Assembly: GCA_965178125.1 (NCBI GenBank)
Contig: OZ237744.1
Coordinates: 992,001-1,056,000 of the forward strand
DNA: 64,000 bases
Source of the DNA: Bilabrum cf. latius
Lineage: Eukaryota > Bigyra: Bicosoecida > Bigyra > Bicosoecida
Direction: 5' to 3'
Below, piece after piece: positions 44,008 through 55,045 of this stretch. The position numbers and the translations under genes were made by a program. The stretch's first letter is position 1, and each line of letters opens with the position of its first letter. Under the pieces are notes generated by a model. It was not told the DNA's origin. It saw nothing but the letters and a program-made list of their open reading frames with translations, and ran no database searches.

Positions 44008-44205
44008 TCGATTTTTTTTGGGAGCATCTGCGAGACTGTCTGGGTTTGGAGGCGCCATTGAAACTATTCGTTTATCTATTCCTCATGATTCTGCGGATTT
44101 TGCACGGAGCCCAAAACCGGAATGCCTACTGCGTGTCAGTGGCTTCCTGGAACACAACACTTCAAAGATTCGAAAGGCTGAAACTCGTACTAGTCGCATT
44201 GCAGC

Positions 44206-46653
44206 ATGGCATTAGTCGATGCGGGACCTCTTGAGGTTCTCACGAAAGATGCAGCATGGCTGTCTGCACCGAGCAGGAGCATATACCAACCGTTCAGCGG
44301 CGCCGTCCTTGTGAAGACCAGAGCGAACACGATAGCATCCAGCGACGTCGCTGTCGGGTAGCACTTTGCACCACTTCTCATGCGGGGTCCGTTTCGGTCC
44401 AAGCTAATCATTGAAGCGCAGTCAAGTCCTGGCACGCACTCTGTTGGTCTGCAGGTACGAGTTGCCTCAGATGTCTGGTCCGCAGCAGTCGCTGTAATCG
44501 ATTCATCGTCAGGGTCTTTCGCCATTCGAATGTTTACCACTAGACCAGATGGGACCAGTGCAACTAAATGCGAGCTGAAGACGGTCCAAACCACTCTTGC
44601 TCCAGGTGCAACTGTGGCCATAGAGTTCTAGTCTCAGTGGAAACCAGCCACCGGTCTCGTATCGTTTGCAGCCCGCGTTGGATCCATGGCTTCTCTTGCT
44701 ACGGTACCATTCCAGCAGCTCGGCACGGAGTCGCTTGGCCGAGGATGGCCGGGTAGCACCGTGGGCGTCGGACCCTGCCTGGGATCGAGCGGGACCGCGA
44801 GCCTGCAGGCCCTTGTCCGTAGCTTCAGGGCCATCAACGATAACCTCAGATCGTTGGAAACATCGATTTCGAAAGCACGGGCCGGGGTGGAGTCCGGCCC
44901 AGCGGATACATCAGCCTCAAGCTCAGTTGCAGTCCGATCATCGGGTGCCACAAGCAGTGGTGACTCTGCCGGCGCAGTGCGAGTTGGAATGCAGCTGCCA
45001 CCCTCCGTGCTTCGACCCGACTCGTTGGACTCGCTGGCGTCCCGATCGCAGCTGGACAGAGCAGGCGTGCAGCTGCTGCCCGCCACGGTGTTCAAGGCCG
45101 GGGCCCACCTGGAGGCCGGTGGGGCGCCTGCACCTGCGGCCTCCCCAAGCCCGGCCCATGGTGTTAGACCAGGGGGAGGTCGCGGCACTCCTGCAGGGGC
45201 AGCGGGCAAGTGCTCTGGCAAGCCCGTGGCATCGGTCACCCTGGGGGGCGGCGGCGAGCACCAGTGGCCGCCAGGCGTCCGGAGGCCGGGGGCACGACCG
45301 ATCGGAGCATCTGTTCCCCAGGGAACAGTGGGACCCTCCGAGGCCGCGATCCAGCGATCCGAGGCCTTGCTGTCAGGGGCCACCGGTCGTCGCCTGGAGC
45401 TGCACGACTTCTACCGGTCTGTCGGCGGCATGGAGCGACCTGGGGTAGAGCAGAGCGGCGGGACACAACGTGCGGGCGGGGACTCGGCCGGCAAGCCGAG
45501 AGATGGCGGCGACTCGGCGGAAAGGTCCGTCTAGCAGTCACGCGACCTCACCATCGACGAGATCCTGGGCTGCATGGACTCGGGTATCACCAGGAAACAG
45601 ACTCGTCCCGGCCCCGGCTTGCGAACGAGGGGCAGCGGCAGCATCCCCGAATCCGAGCTGCCGGTCCCATCGAGCCGGCCATCTGCAGGCGCGCGGGCCG
45701 GTCCATCCGGCGCCGCAGCGGCCGATCCCAGCGGAGGTAGCAGCAAGGGTCCAGGCCTGTTGGGGCCCTCGGACCCGCGCTGGTCGAATCCCGTCCGCAA
45801 CGAGATCCAGCACTCCGTGGTCACTGACCTGGGCTTCCTCATGGACAGGTACAGGAAAGGGGCGGGCGCGGGAGCGGGGACTGGAAGCGGAGATGGAGCG
45901 CTTGCCGTGGGGTCAGTCGCGAGGGGTCTTGAGGCGATGGTGCGGCCGGCGGCCAGCATGAAGGCTTCCAAGGGATCGGGCGCGGCACCTATGGCTGACG
46001 ACGACGAGGATGGTTCTGGCAGTAGCATCAAGGGCGCAGGTAACGCCGTGAGCGTGGAGGGCGGGTCCAGCCAGCAGCCTGCCGGATCGCTCGACAAGGG
46101 CCTGCAGATGCTGCAGCAAGCATTCGCGTCCGGGGCGGGGTCAGGGTCTTAGGCCCGCGGTAGGGACACGCCCATCTGGGGTGCCGAGCATGGCAAGCGC
46201 AAGGGCGGCGTGCACGAATCTGGGGAGACGGGGGCAGGGGCGGGGGCGGGGGGCCCAGCAAAGCCATTCGGGGTGTCCCCGAGCTCGAAGGGAGTTCAAT
46301 CCAGGGGAAGCGATGGGGTAGGAATGCCTCCAGCAGGGTCGGAGGGAATGGTGATGAGCGAGAGCTAGGCAGGCGACGACATCGCCGCAATCATGGCCAG
46401 CATCGCCCGCCGACCGCAGCCCGGGGCAAGTGCTGGCGGTGACCCCAAGCTGGTAGAGGTGCAGGCGGCCGAGGACCAGGACATCCGGGAGCTCCTGCTA
46501 TTCGAGTATGGGGGCAGCAAGGCGATGAAGAGGTCGAGGTTGCCTGGCGGTTGGTCCCTGCATGCGGATGACCTGCAAGCAGGGGGGAGTGTTTAGGTGC
46601 CGCCAGGGCGCGAAGCAGAAGGGACGAAGTCGCCACCGGGCGAAGATATTTGA
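44206..46653 (+). CDS. Unrecognised protein, strand-rich N-terminus and disordered body, 815 aa
   Basis: Single frame from ATG 44206 to TGA 46651-46653, with six TAGs (about 44353, 44629, 45532, 46150, 46366, 46594) read as Gln. Residues 1-160 alternate polar and hydrophobic residues in several runs (SKLIIEAQSS, VGLQVRVASDVWSAAVAVID, FAIRMFTT, ATVAIEFQSQWK, LVSFAARVG), as in beta sheets or beta-barrels. Residues ~160-720 are Gly/Ser/Pro-rich and disordered with short helical islands (FRAINDNLRSLETSISKA, NEIQHSVVTDLGFLMDRYRK). The C-terminus has a conserved-looking helix, DQDIRELLLFEYGGSKAM. I do not recognise a family. It follows the DENND4-like gene after 198 bases on the same strand. Confidence 0.6.
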
Positions 46654-46770
46654 TGCTGGCAGGTCTGTGCAGGCGTGCCATGGTTTGGTTTGGAGTCCAA
46701 ACTTTGGACAGAGCAAAAGTGAATCCGAAATCCAGAATCCGGAAGTATGCGTTCAGAGCACCAGCGCAGG

Positions 46771-47320
46771 TCAACCATCGGCGATGAAATCGTCAAGGTC
46801 ACCGAAATCGTCCTCTGACTCCCAGTCGCCCCCTTCGTCCTCGAGGATCCACTGCCGCACGGTGGTATTGCTCGTCAGGCCGGCCGCTCGGCTACGCCGG
46901 ATTTGCCGCAACCGGGCGACGCCGCCCCGGCCCCCACGCCCGCGCCGGCTTCCACGCCCACGCCGACCGCGCCCGCTTGCTATGGCTGCCCCGCGGTCAA
47001 CTAGTCCGATCCCACCCAGTGCTGACGCACCTATCGCGTGAGATCCACCTGCTGCAATGCTGCCTCCTATTGTCGAATCGGCACCGCCAGCTCGCGCAGG
47101 CTGGCTGGTGGCCTGCATACCATCGCGAGAGCTGGCCGGATCTGGTCGTGCGCGGATGCGCCCCCGGCGCTTGGGCCACTTGGAGCACACGGCCAGGGCC
47201 TTGGAGAGCGCAGCGGATGCGGAGGAGAATGCGGCGCTGTGAGTACCCTACGAAGCGCTCAGCTGTGCGATGTCGCCTGGCCGCAAGGCGCCAGAGCTGC
47301 TAGCCGCCCCGCTTGCAGCC

Positions 47321-47352
<32 letters not shown>

Positions 47353-50300
47353 ACTTGAGGTGGGTGCCGGTGGGTGAGGCTGTCCTGATCCTGACGGTCT
47401 GCCTCCCTCTAGTCTTCTAGACAAGGCTGCGGCCGCATCCACAGCGCGGCCCGCCGACTCCAGACACCCTGGCAGACAGTCCCTCTCCGGCTTGGTCTGC
47501 AGCATGCCGATCCCTGCCGTCACCTCTCTGTGGAAATAGACAGAGAGGTGCTGCAGGAGGGACGCAGACAGCGCAATCAGCCTCCTGAGCTCAGCTTCGG
47601 ATTGCGCGTCCAGATCGGCGAGACCGCCATTCGCGAGTCCTTGCATGACCCTACCAAGGGCAGCGCAGATCTGCTCCAGGGAGCCGGCTACGCTGCGCCT
47701 CTGCTGCACAGAGAGCCAGCCCGCCGCCATTGCCGCCACTCTGTCGTACTTGCCCTCGCCGTCCTCTGCAGCCTTGAAGGCGATCGGAGGCAGTGGCGGC
47801 TCCATTGTCGCTCCACCCGCGCCATCGCGATCATCGCCACCGTCCTCGTTATCGCTGTCCGATGCATCCAGCCCAAGCAGGGGTCTAACCCCCGAGGTAC
47901 TCGGTCCCGGGACCGTCCTCGATGGCTCCAGCCCGAGTGCCGCTTCGATCGCATCCGTCGAGACCAGCTTCGGGTTTTGCACAAAGAGAGGGGACAGGGC
48001 CTCCATGGCTGCGAGGAGGCCAGCCAGCTTGGCGGGACACTGGCTGCCAGCCCCGTCACCAGGCGCGTCAACGGTTTCAGGGTCTGGGAATGCTACGTTC
48101 GCAAGACCCCTGACGCACTCAGCGAGACCGGCTAGAGCCGAGGCGCAGCATCGACCCGCCAGTGCAGAGCCCGGGTAGGACCGCTGCACGGACAGCGAGT
48201 GGGGATGCATGGCGGTGGGCAGGTATCCGGACCCCTGCCGCCGCAGCTGCTCTCTCGGTGCCTGCCTGCACGACACCGCCGCTGTCTCTGCCATGAACAT
48301 GGCAGTCTCCACCAGAAATGGGGCGTCAACACTTGCGGCTCCCCGGCTCGCCTCCATCGTGGCGCTGTCCCGCACCAGCTCTATAGCCTCGGCGAGGACG
48401 ACCCCCGACTGCCTGCTGCAGCACAGTGCAAGCCGCCTGCACGCCTGCAGCACGATGAGGCCGCACGACTGCACGGGCCACGCCGCCGCACCAGACTGTT
48501 CATCCAGCTGCCAGTCAGGAGGTTCGTACATCGCGCTGCCATCGGACGGCGCAGTCCGCCTGACCAATTCGGCACCAATGCGCCTGCCGCTGCTCTACTC
48601 AACCGTCCTAGCCGCCGACTTGGGCTGGCTCCGCCGCAGCGACCCAAGAGATCCAAGAACGCTTGATTTCTTCGGCGAAGGCGTTCTCGTGCGCTCAGAT
48701 CGTGCACCGGGATGATCTGCTTGTGCTAGAGCAGAAACAGCCAGCGGTGTTGCCGCCGGCGATGAAGCGGCTCCGCTTGATGATGATCTTGGCGGTGCAA
48801 CTATGGATGGCGCTTCTGCAATGTACGCTCCAATCCATCGCCTTCGGCAGCAATCGACCCAATCAACGGATGGAGCTGTCGCAGACCCCGCGGCGCCATC
48901 CTACAGAGCCCCGCCATCGTCGGGTTCCGCAGCCTCCGTCGCCCGGTGGAGCCGCCACGCCCACCGTATAGTGCTCCTGTAAGACGCCAGCAGCGATTCG
49001 GACACGTTCAGCTAGAAATCGAAAAGAAGAGACCAGGAAAGGAAGCAAGCGATGGTCCCGAAGATGCGCAGCTCTCGCTCGCTCACGTCGGCAGCCAAGC
49101 CGCTTGCCCAGCGTATCAAGCCGGCAATGAGCTGCGTGCAGCGTGACAGGACCGCAGGCTCTGGCTAGTGTCGACTGAACAAATCCATGCGGCCCTCTGC
49201 TTGCACACGTGCCAGCGCTTGGCCCGATTCCGCGAGGGCATGCAGCGCCCACACCTTTGCCTCTAGCACGGCCAGCGTCACCGACTCTGCTTCCATCGCT
49301 AGCTCCATGCTAGCTGCAGCATCCGCTCTAAAGCTTGAGCGAATCTGAGACACCACGGCAGTCGAGAGAGCACCGCCATCCAGGTTGGTGTATGAGGCCA
49401 GCCTGCCACTGAACCTGTCTGACTCTTCAACGCACCGTCGAGGTCCGGAGAACAGAGATTGAAGAAGACCCAGGCTCGCCGATACGCTGCTGGCTGCTGC
49501 TAGCACGTGCGTGGTATCCAGCTGAAGCGCTTCGGCAAGCCGCCTTGCATTTCTGCGCACTCCAATCATGGAATAGTACGGGGCGCGTGTGGATGCTTCT
49601 ATTCCTGCACCTATTCCATCTCTGGGGATTCCTGCTTGCCGCTCTCGCGCGGTCAATTCCTCAGACGAGCGGACAGCCTCCACAAGCACGTGCGCAGCCA
49701 CCCCGCGAGCCGAGTCCAAGCTGTCAGTGTCCCTGCACTGCCTCCTCCACGCCATGGTCCTCGCCCCGCTGGCCCGACCAAGGTCCACCGCAGGGGCTTC
49801 CTCAGCGCCCCCGGTCGCATCAAGCCCCTCCAGCACGCAGGACTCGCACAGTGCCGTCCAGAAGTGCAGCTGGCCGACTGCCTGGTGAAGGGAAGCGGGC
49901 CGTGCGGCACCACCTGAGGTTAGGCTGCTGGCATGTCCCGCATCGAGCAGGCCCAGGGCGCACACCATGTCCAAGATACCGTCGGCCGCCTTAATTCCAG
50001 CCGTTGAAGCCGATGGCTCGCCCTTGGTGGCAGGCTCCCGCCCGATACCGCACGCAGCTGCCAGCCAGGCCGGGTCAGCAGCTCGCATCACCATGTCCCG
50101 CAATACGCGCGCCGCATCTCTGGGATCGCTTGCGCCGTCTGCGTCCCTTGCGCCAATTTTAAATACACCACTGAAATCAAGTTCATAGCGTTGCAAACCC
50201 GACTTATCGCTTGCTTTGCTCCTAATATCTCCAGGTGGTGCCGACTCATCCGCCGCACCGCCGCTGCCTCCTTCAATCGCGCCTCGCCCAGGTGTCAAGC

Positions 50301-51186
50301 CAGGCAGGCCAGTGCAATGAACGATCGAGGCTAGGACCGTGAGACAGGCGCCCACCTAGTAAAGCGTGAGCTCACGCTCGTGCTCGAACGCTGGTACTCC
50401 TGCAGCACTCGGGGCTGAGCCACCCGTCCTTCGAGCACGTTCGTTCCAACTGTCCAGCACGTCACAGCACACGCGCAGGCATGCCAGGCTCGTCGATGCA
50501 ACCGCACAGTCTTTCTATAACATAGCGACTACAGGGAGGTTCCTAGCAAGTCTGAGGCCATCAGCCAAGTCCATTAAGCAGGATGCAGCCGTGTCGCTGC
50601 TAATCAGAGCATCCTTGAACCGAGGACTTCGCGAGGATTTGGCGAGGCACATGCATGCAAACAGCCTAACCAATGTATTCCCAGAATGCTTTGCCAGAGT
50701 CAGCAACGACTGGCGGAGGGAATCAAGCGCGATGTCTCCAAGCGGATGGGCTGGCGACAAGCCATGGGCAGCGACTGCGGCGGCAAAGCACAGCGATAGA
50801 ACGCCCGAACACACATTAGCCTTCGAAACAGTCAATTTGGTGAGGATCATGGTGTCTGACTAAATCTATGTGGCAGCATACCTGCCAATTCTGGCCATGG
50901 AATGCCACGATCCCCTGCATATACAAGTCGACGCTATTGCGCTAACTGCCGCCAGGTGCCCCGCTCTTTGCGTGTCAACCATCCCATCGTTGCCTAAAAT
51001 TGTCTCCGTGATGCGGTAAAACTGCATTGGGGCCACATCAGAAGCCTGTAGCGACAACTATACCCCATCAATAACCCGTTCAAGTTCAACACTCGAATTT
51101 CCTGACTCAACAATGGATTGGTGAGGTTCTTGTGGAGTCTTGGAGAGAGAAGCAGCTACGTCCAATACAATTTCGGATAAGCTCAT
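46771..51186 (-). CDS. Large mostly helical protein of unknown function, 1,471 aa
   Basis: One uninterrupted frame of 4,416 bases from ATG 51186 to TGA 46771-46773, cut by ten TAGs in the standard code (for example 51058, 50515, 50356, 49165, 47248). The first ~800 residues are helical with long Leu/Ala/Val runs resembling HEAT/armadillo solenoids (LTLAKHSGNTLVRLFACMCL, TVLASIVHCTGLPGL, LEAKVWALHALAESG). The segment around residues 700-740 (LRIFGTIACFLSWSLLFDFQ) recalls N-terminal helices of large exportins, only a weak hint. A Ser/Ala-rich part follows, including a Ser run encoded by AGC repeats at 47318-47351. The end is an Arg/Gly (RGRGRRGRGSRRGRGGRGG) segment, possibly nucleic-acid binding, and an acidic tail DDFGDLDDF. 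Confidence 0.6.
47318..47351 (-). repeat. AGC trinucleotide microsatellite coding poly-Ser
   Basis: About eleven AGC codons on the minus strand in the Ser-rich part of the 1,471-aa protein. Confidence 0.88.
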
Positions 51187-51320
51187 CGAAATAACGACAT
51201 AATGGACTCCAAAGACGGTGCGAGAAGTAAAGGAGCAAACTTGTTGTGCGCTTGTGTGATGAATGTGCAATAAATGAAAGAAGAATGGAGCGACAAATTG
51301 AATGGGCAGCTGCAGATGCG

Positions 51321-53692
51321 TCATGCCATGTCTGGACCACCTTCTTCCTCCTCTTGTCCCTCGTCTGAATCGTCGTCGCCGACCATAGACACCGCTGCGC
51401 TCCGCATCGGGCTGGGCGGCTGGCTCCCATCCCCGGGCATCGAACCTCCAACGTAGCGAGGAGCCTCACTGGAGAACACCATGGAGCCTCCCTCGGAGAA
51501 CAAAACGCTGCCCCCGCGGCTTGGGTACAGCATCGAGCCCGCGTGCATGGACGTTGTGCTCGCGCTCGCCCCACTGCCACTCGCGAGGGTCTCCCGGCCC
51601 GGAGACCAGCGCTGCCTGCTGGTATTACTGGCAGCACCAGTACGATGCACGGCAGCATCGAGGGCCAGCTCACCCAGCGAGCCCTCGCCCTCCATGGGCA
51701 CACTGCCAGAGGCATGTGACCCTGCCCTATCGCCCCCCTCCCCGCCCTCCAGGGATCCGGAATCGGCGCAGAAGGCCTGGCTGCGCAGGGCCCGCCGCCC
51801 CTCCCGTCTGCTTGTGAAAACACTCCCCGCACCACTCCGTGATTCCCCCGCGGCTGTCTATCTCACAGGCTGCGGGCCTGCGCCCCAGAACGGCGGGGGC
51901 GGGGGCATGCCGGTGCCCTTGCGATTACCCTTGCTGTTGCTCGGGTCATCTCTCCCACCCACCCCATTGGAGCCTTTCCCCGGGTTGCTGCTCGCCGCCA
52001 TGCCCCCCCAAGCAGCTGCACCCGCTGCTCCCGCCGCGCCCGAGAAGCTCATCTGCCCCCCCATGCCCAGGCTGGAAGAAAAAGGAACACCCGAGGGTGG
52101 CGCCCCGCCCTCTGTCCAGCTGCTCGAGCGAGACAGCCGGTGCACAGCTGGCAGCGAGGGGGCCTCGCCGCGCGAACGCACGGACTCGCCGGCGCTGGGA
52201 CCGGCTGCGCGACCGAATCCCGCCATGGCACCCCCACAGCTTCCCTCCCGCTCGATGAGCACCTCCTCGGAGGCCATTGAGGCGACTCCCACATCGGAAG
52301 GACACAGCCCCTGCCTTCTCTTCCGGCTCCGAGTTGTGACGATCCCACCGGGGGTTGAAGCACCCATGGATGATGCAGCTGCTGCGGATGTCGCCAGCCG
52401 ATACGCCACACTGTTCCCCCCCTTCCCTTGCTGAGGAGCAGCCGCCACCACCCTCCAACCGCTCGCACCACTGGCATGAGCGTGCCCCCCGCTCGTGGTC
52501 CGTCTCACGCCGTCCTTGCTCCCCTTTGCCCCTGCCACTGCCCCCGTGCTCCTAGGAGCGACGGCCTTTGCCGCACGGATGTCCTCTCGAGTGGCCAGGC
52601 TCAGCACGTCCGGGTGCCTGGGGTTGGCAGCATGCAGCCTCGCGGCCTCGTCCACAATCTCCTTGGGCAGGGAGCACCTGCCGAACAGCTCCTTCTCGTA
52701 CTGGACCAGCTACAGGATGAATCCAGCGTTGGGACGCACGGTCGATCGCACGGATTTGAGCCTGCGCACGGCACCCGCGAGCGACATGCGGTGCTTGCCC
52801 ATGAGATAGGCGAGCACGAGGGTGGAGGACCTCGACCGGCCGGCGAAGCAGTGGACGAGCACGCGGCCCCCGCTCTTGATAGCTCCCGCGATAAAGCTGT
52901 TCGAGCGGTCGAAATGGGAGGATATCCTCTCGGATGTGCGGTCAAGCAGGGGGACGCAAATGTAGTGAAGCTTGTCTTTGAACTAGGGGACCAAGCCATC
53001 GGCGCAAGAAAGCATGTGGGTTATGCCAGCCGCGCGCAGGGCGTCGTAGCTGACTGCCGCCCCCACCGACCCTATGAATACTCCAGAAACAACTTGCATC
53101 GGCGTGCTATCAGACTCTGCGAACCGCGCTACCATTGCACCTGCATTCGGAGACAAGCAACATGGCACGCGCTACCCGTGGATGCAGTGTGGAAACCGAC
53201 CCAAACGCGGCAACCCGCAGCAACCAGACCAAGACTGAGTGACTCGAATATACCATCACGTAAAACACCGAACGATATTAGCAAAAAGCGTGGTTGTCGC
53301 CCCAAAATGGCGGTAGTGAGTGGTCGCGGAAAATCAGCTGCTATGCACCGCCGAGATTAGCAGAGGCGCTCAAGGCTTAGCTCAGCAGGTTTACCGAGCA
53401 GAATATGCACAAGAATCATCAGTAGACTACAAATAAACCGCCAAGGCTTTCAAACATGCAGCAACGGCAACGTGCGACGTCCAATTGGTCAACAAAGCTC
53501 GCTACGTGTACTAGTCTCACTCTTGAGGGCAAGGTTATATATTGCTTCGTCCTGTTGACTCTTCGATAGGGATTTGCCGACTTCTTTTTTGAGATCAAAC
53601 ACCCCAACGAACTCTTTAGGGTGCCTTCGAGGCCGCCTCTATTCACCGCTGCCACTCCGGCCCCTCGCCTGCTGGTCAGTGACCGAGTCCAT
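51321..53692 (-). CDS. Dual-specificity protein phosphatase with long C-terminal tail, 663 aa, 2 exons
   Basis: Cys-based phosphatase removing phosphate from Ser/Thr/Tyr. Exons 53692-53521 and 53140-51321; intron 380 bases, the longest here, donor GTGAGA, acceptor AATGCAG, phase 1. The join gives IYNLALKS-AMVARFAESD, as in plant-type DSPs, then VVSGVFIGSVGAAVSYDAL and GITHMLSCA. The active site is HCFAGRSRSS (C-x5-R) near residue 285. TAG 52710-52712 sits in RPNAGFIL-Q-LVQYE; DUSPs have a conserved Gln there. Other TAGs lie in exon 1, at 52983 and at 51858. If exon 1 is wrong, ATG 53135 gives a 604-aa protein with the whole domain. The ~370-residue tail is Ser/Gly/Pro-rich and ends in an acidic stretch. 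Stop TGA. Confidence 0.88.
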
Positions 53693-53990
53693 CGAAAATT
53701 GTGCCATTCCAGTCTTCTGTATGGCAAGACTTAAATAGTGATCATGATTGGTTCAAACGAAGATGAACCAGGCCGTCTCAAATGCGACGGTGGTTCCAGA
53801 TATAACAGATCGAAGATACTGTTGTTGCCAAGCCGCCGGCGGCGCAGAAAGCGTCATTCATTGGTGGTTCCGGTTTCATTGGTTCCGTATCATTGCGCGG
53901 CGTCTCCCACGGAATTGCGTGTTTTCAGGTTCGCACAAGATTCAAGTCCGAAATAAAAGTATTTATTCGGTACTCGTTTGCACTTCTATA

Positions 53991-54998
53991 ATGTCAGCAG
54001 ATCGGAGCGCCATTGGCGACGAAGAGCTGTACAACCGACAGATTTACGCAATCGGGCGCGATGCCCAGCTTCGACTTAGCAACTCCGCAGTTCTCGTCGT
54101 AGGATGCTCTGGTGCAGGCACTGAGTGTGCCAAGAACTTGGCGTTGATGGGATGCAAGCGAATTCACGTTGTAGACGCTACACCGGCAGCGTCTGATGAT
54201 CTCTCTGCAAATTTCTACTTGAATCCGAGTGACATTGGCAAGCCCAGGGCTTCAGTGTGCGCCCCCAAAGTATCGGAGCTCAATCCGTACGTAGAAGTAT
54301 AGGACAAGTAGTATGGAGTGGACGATTGCGTCGCGAACGTCGATTCCTATCAGGCTGTGGTACTTGCAAATCAGACTGCTCCGACGATCGGAAGAATTGG
54401 CGCAGCTTGTCGCGAAGCAAAGGTTCCAGTCATCGCGGCAGAGCAGCGAGGTACCTTTGGCCGCATCCTATGCGATTTCGGCGCGTAGGTAGAGGTTACG
54501 GATCCCGACGGGGAGGAGCCTGCGCAGCGCATGATCGCGTCCGTTGTGGTTGGCCCCAAAACGACAGTGACCGTGCACGAAGAGGCGCGGCACGGTCTCA
54601 GCAGCGGGGACCTCGTTACATTCAAGGGAATGGAAGGGCCTCTAGCAGGCCTAAACGGCTGCGCCCCGGCCCGCGTGCTCCCAAAGGACGGCTTCGTCGT
54701 GGAAGTGGAGGTTGACACGAGCGGGGAGCAGTTCCGGGGCGAGCAAGTGCCCGGGCGCGGGTTCCTCGTGCAGGTCAAGCCCAGCGCCACGGTGCGGCAC
54801 AGACCCATCGTGGACGTTCTCGAGGACCCCGGAGAGGCCATGCAGCCCACCGACTTTGGTAAGATCGAGCAGCAGGCCCTCCTCCACGGTGCCTTCGCTG
54901 CCCTGCACGAGGGGGGTGGCGTGCCTGCTGCTGGGAATGACGAGGAGGCGGAGGCTGTCGTCCGGGCGTGGAAGTAGCAGCAGGGAACAACTGAGCCC

Positions 54999-55045
<47 letters not shown>

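Noticed and set aside
53489-53692. Separate 67-aa minus-strand gene
   Set aside because: A GTGAGA donor at 53520 joins it in phase to the phosphatase exon at 53140, giving the N-terminal helix expected for plant-type dual-specificity phosphatases.
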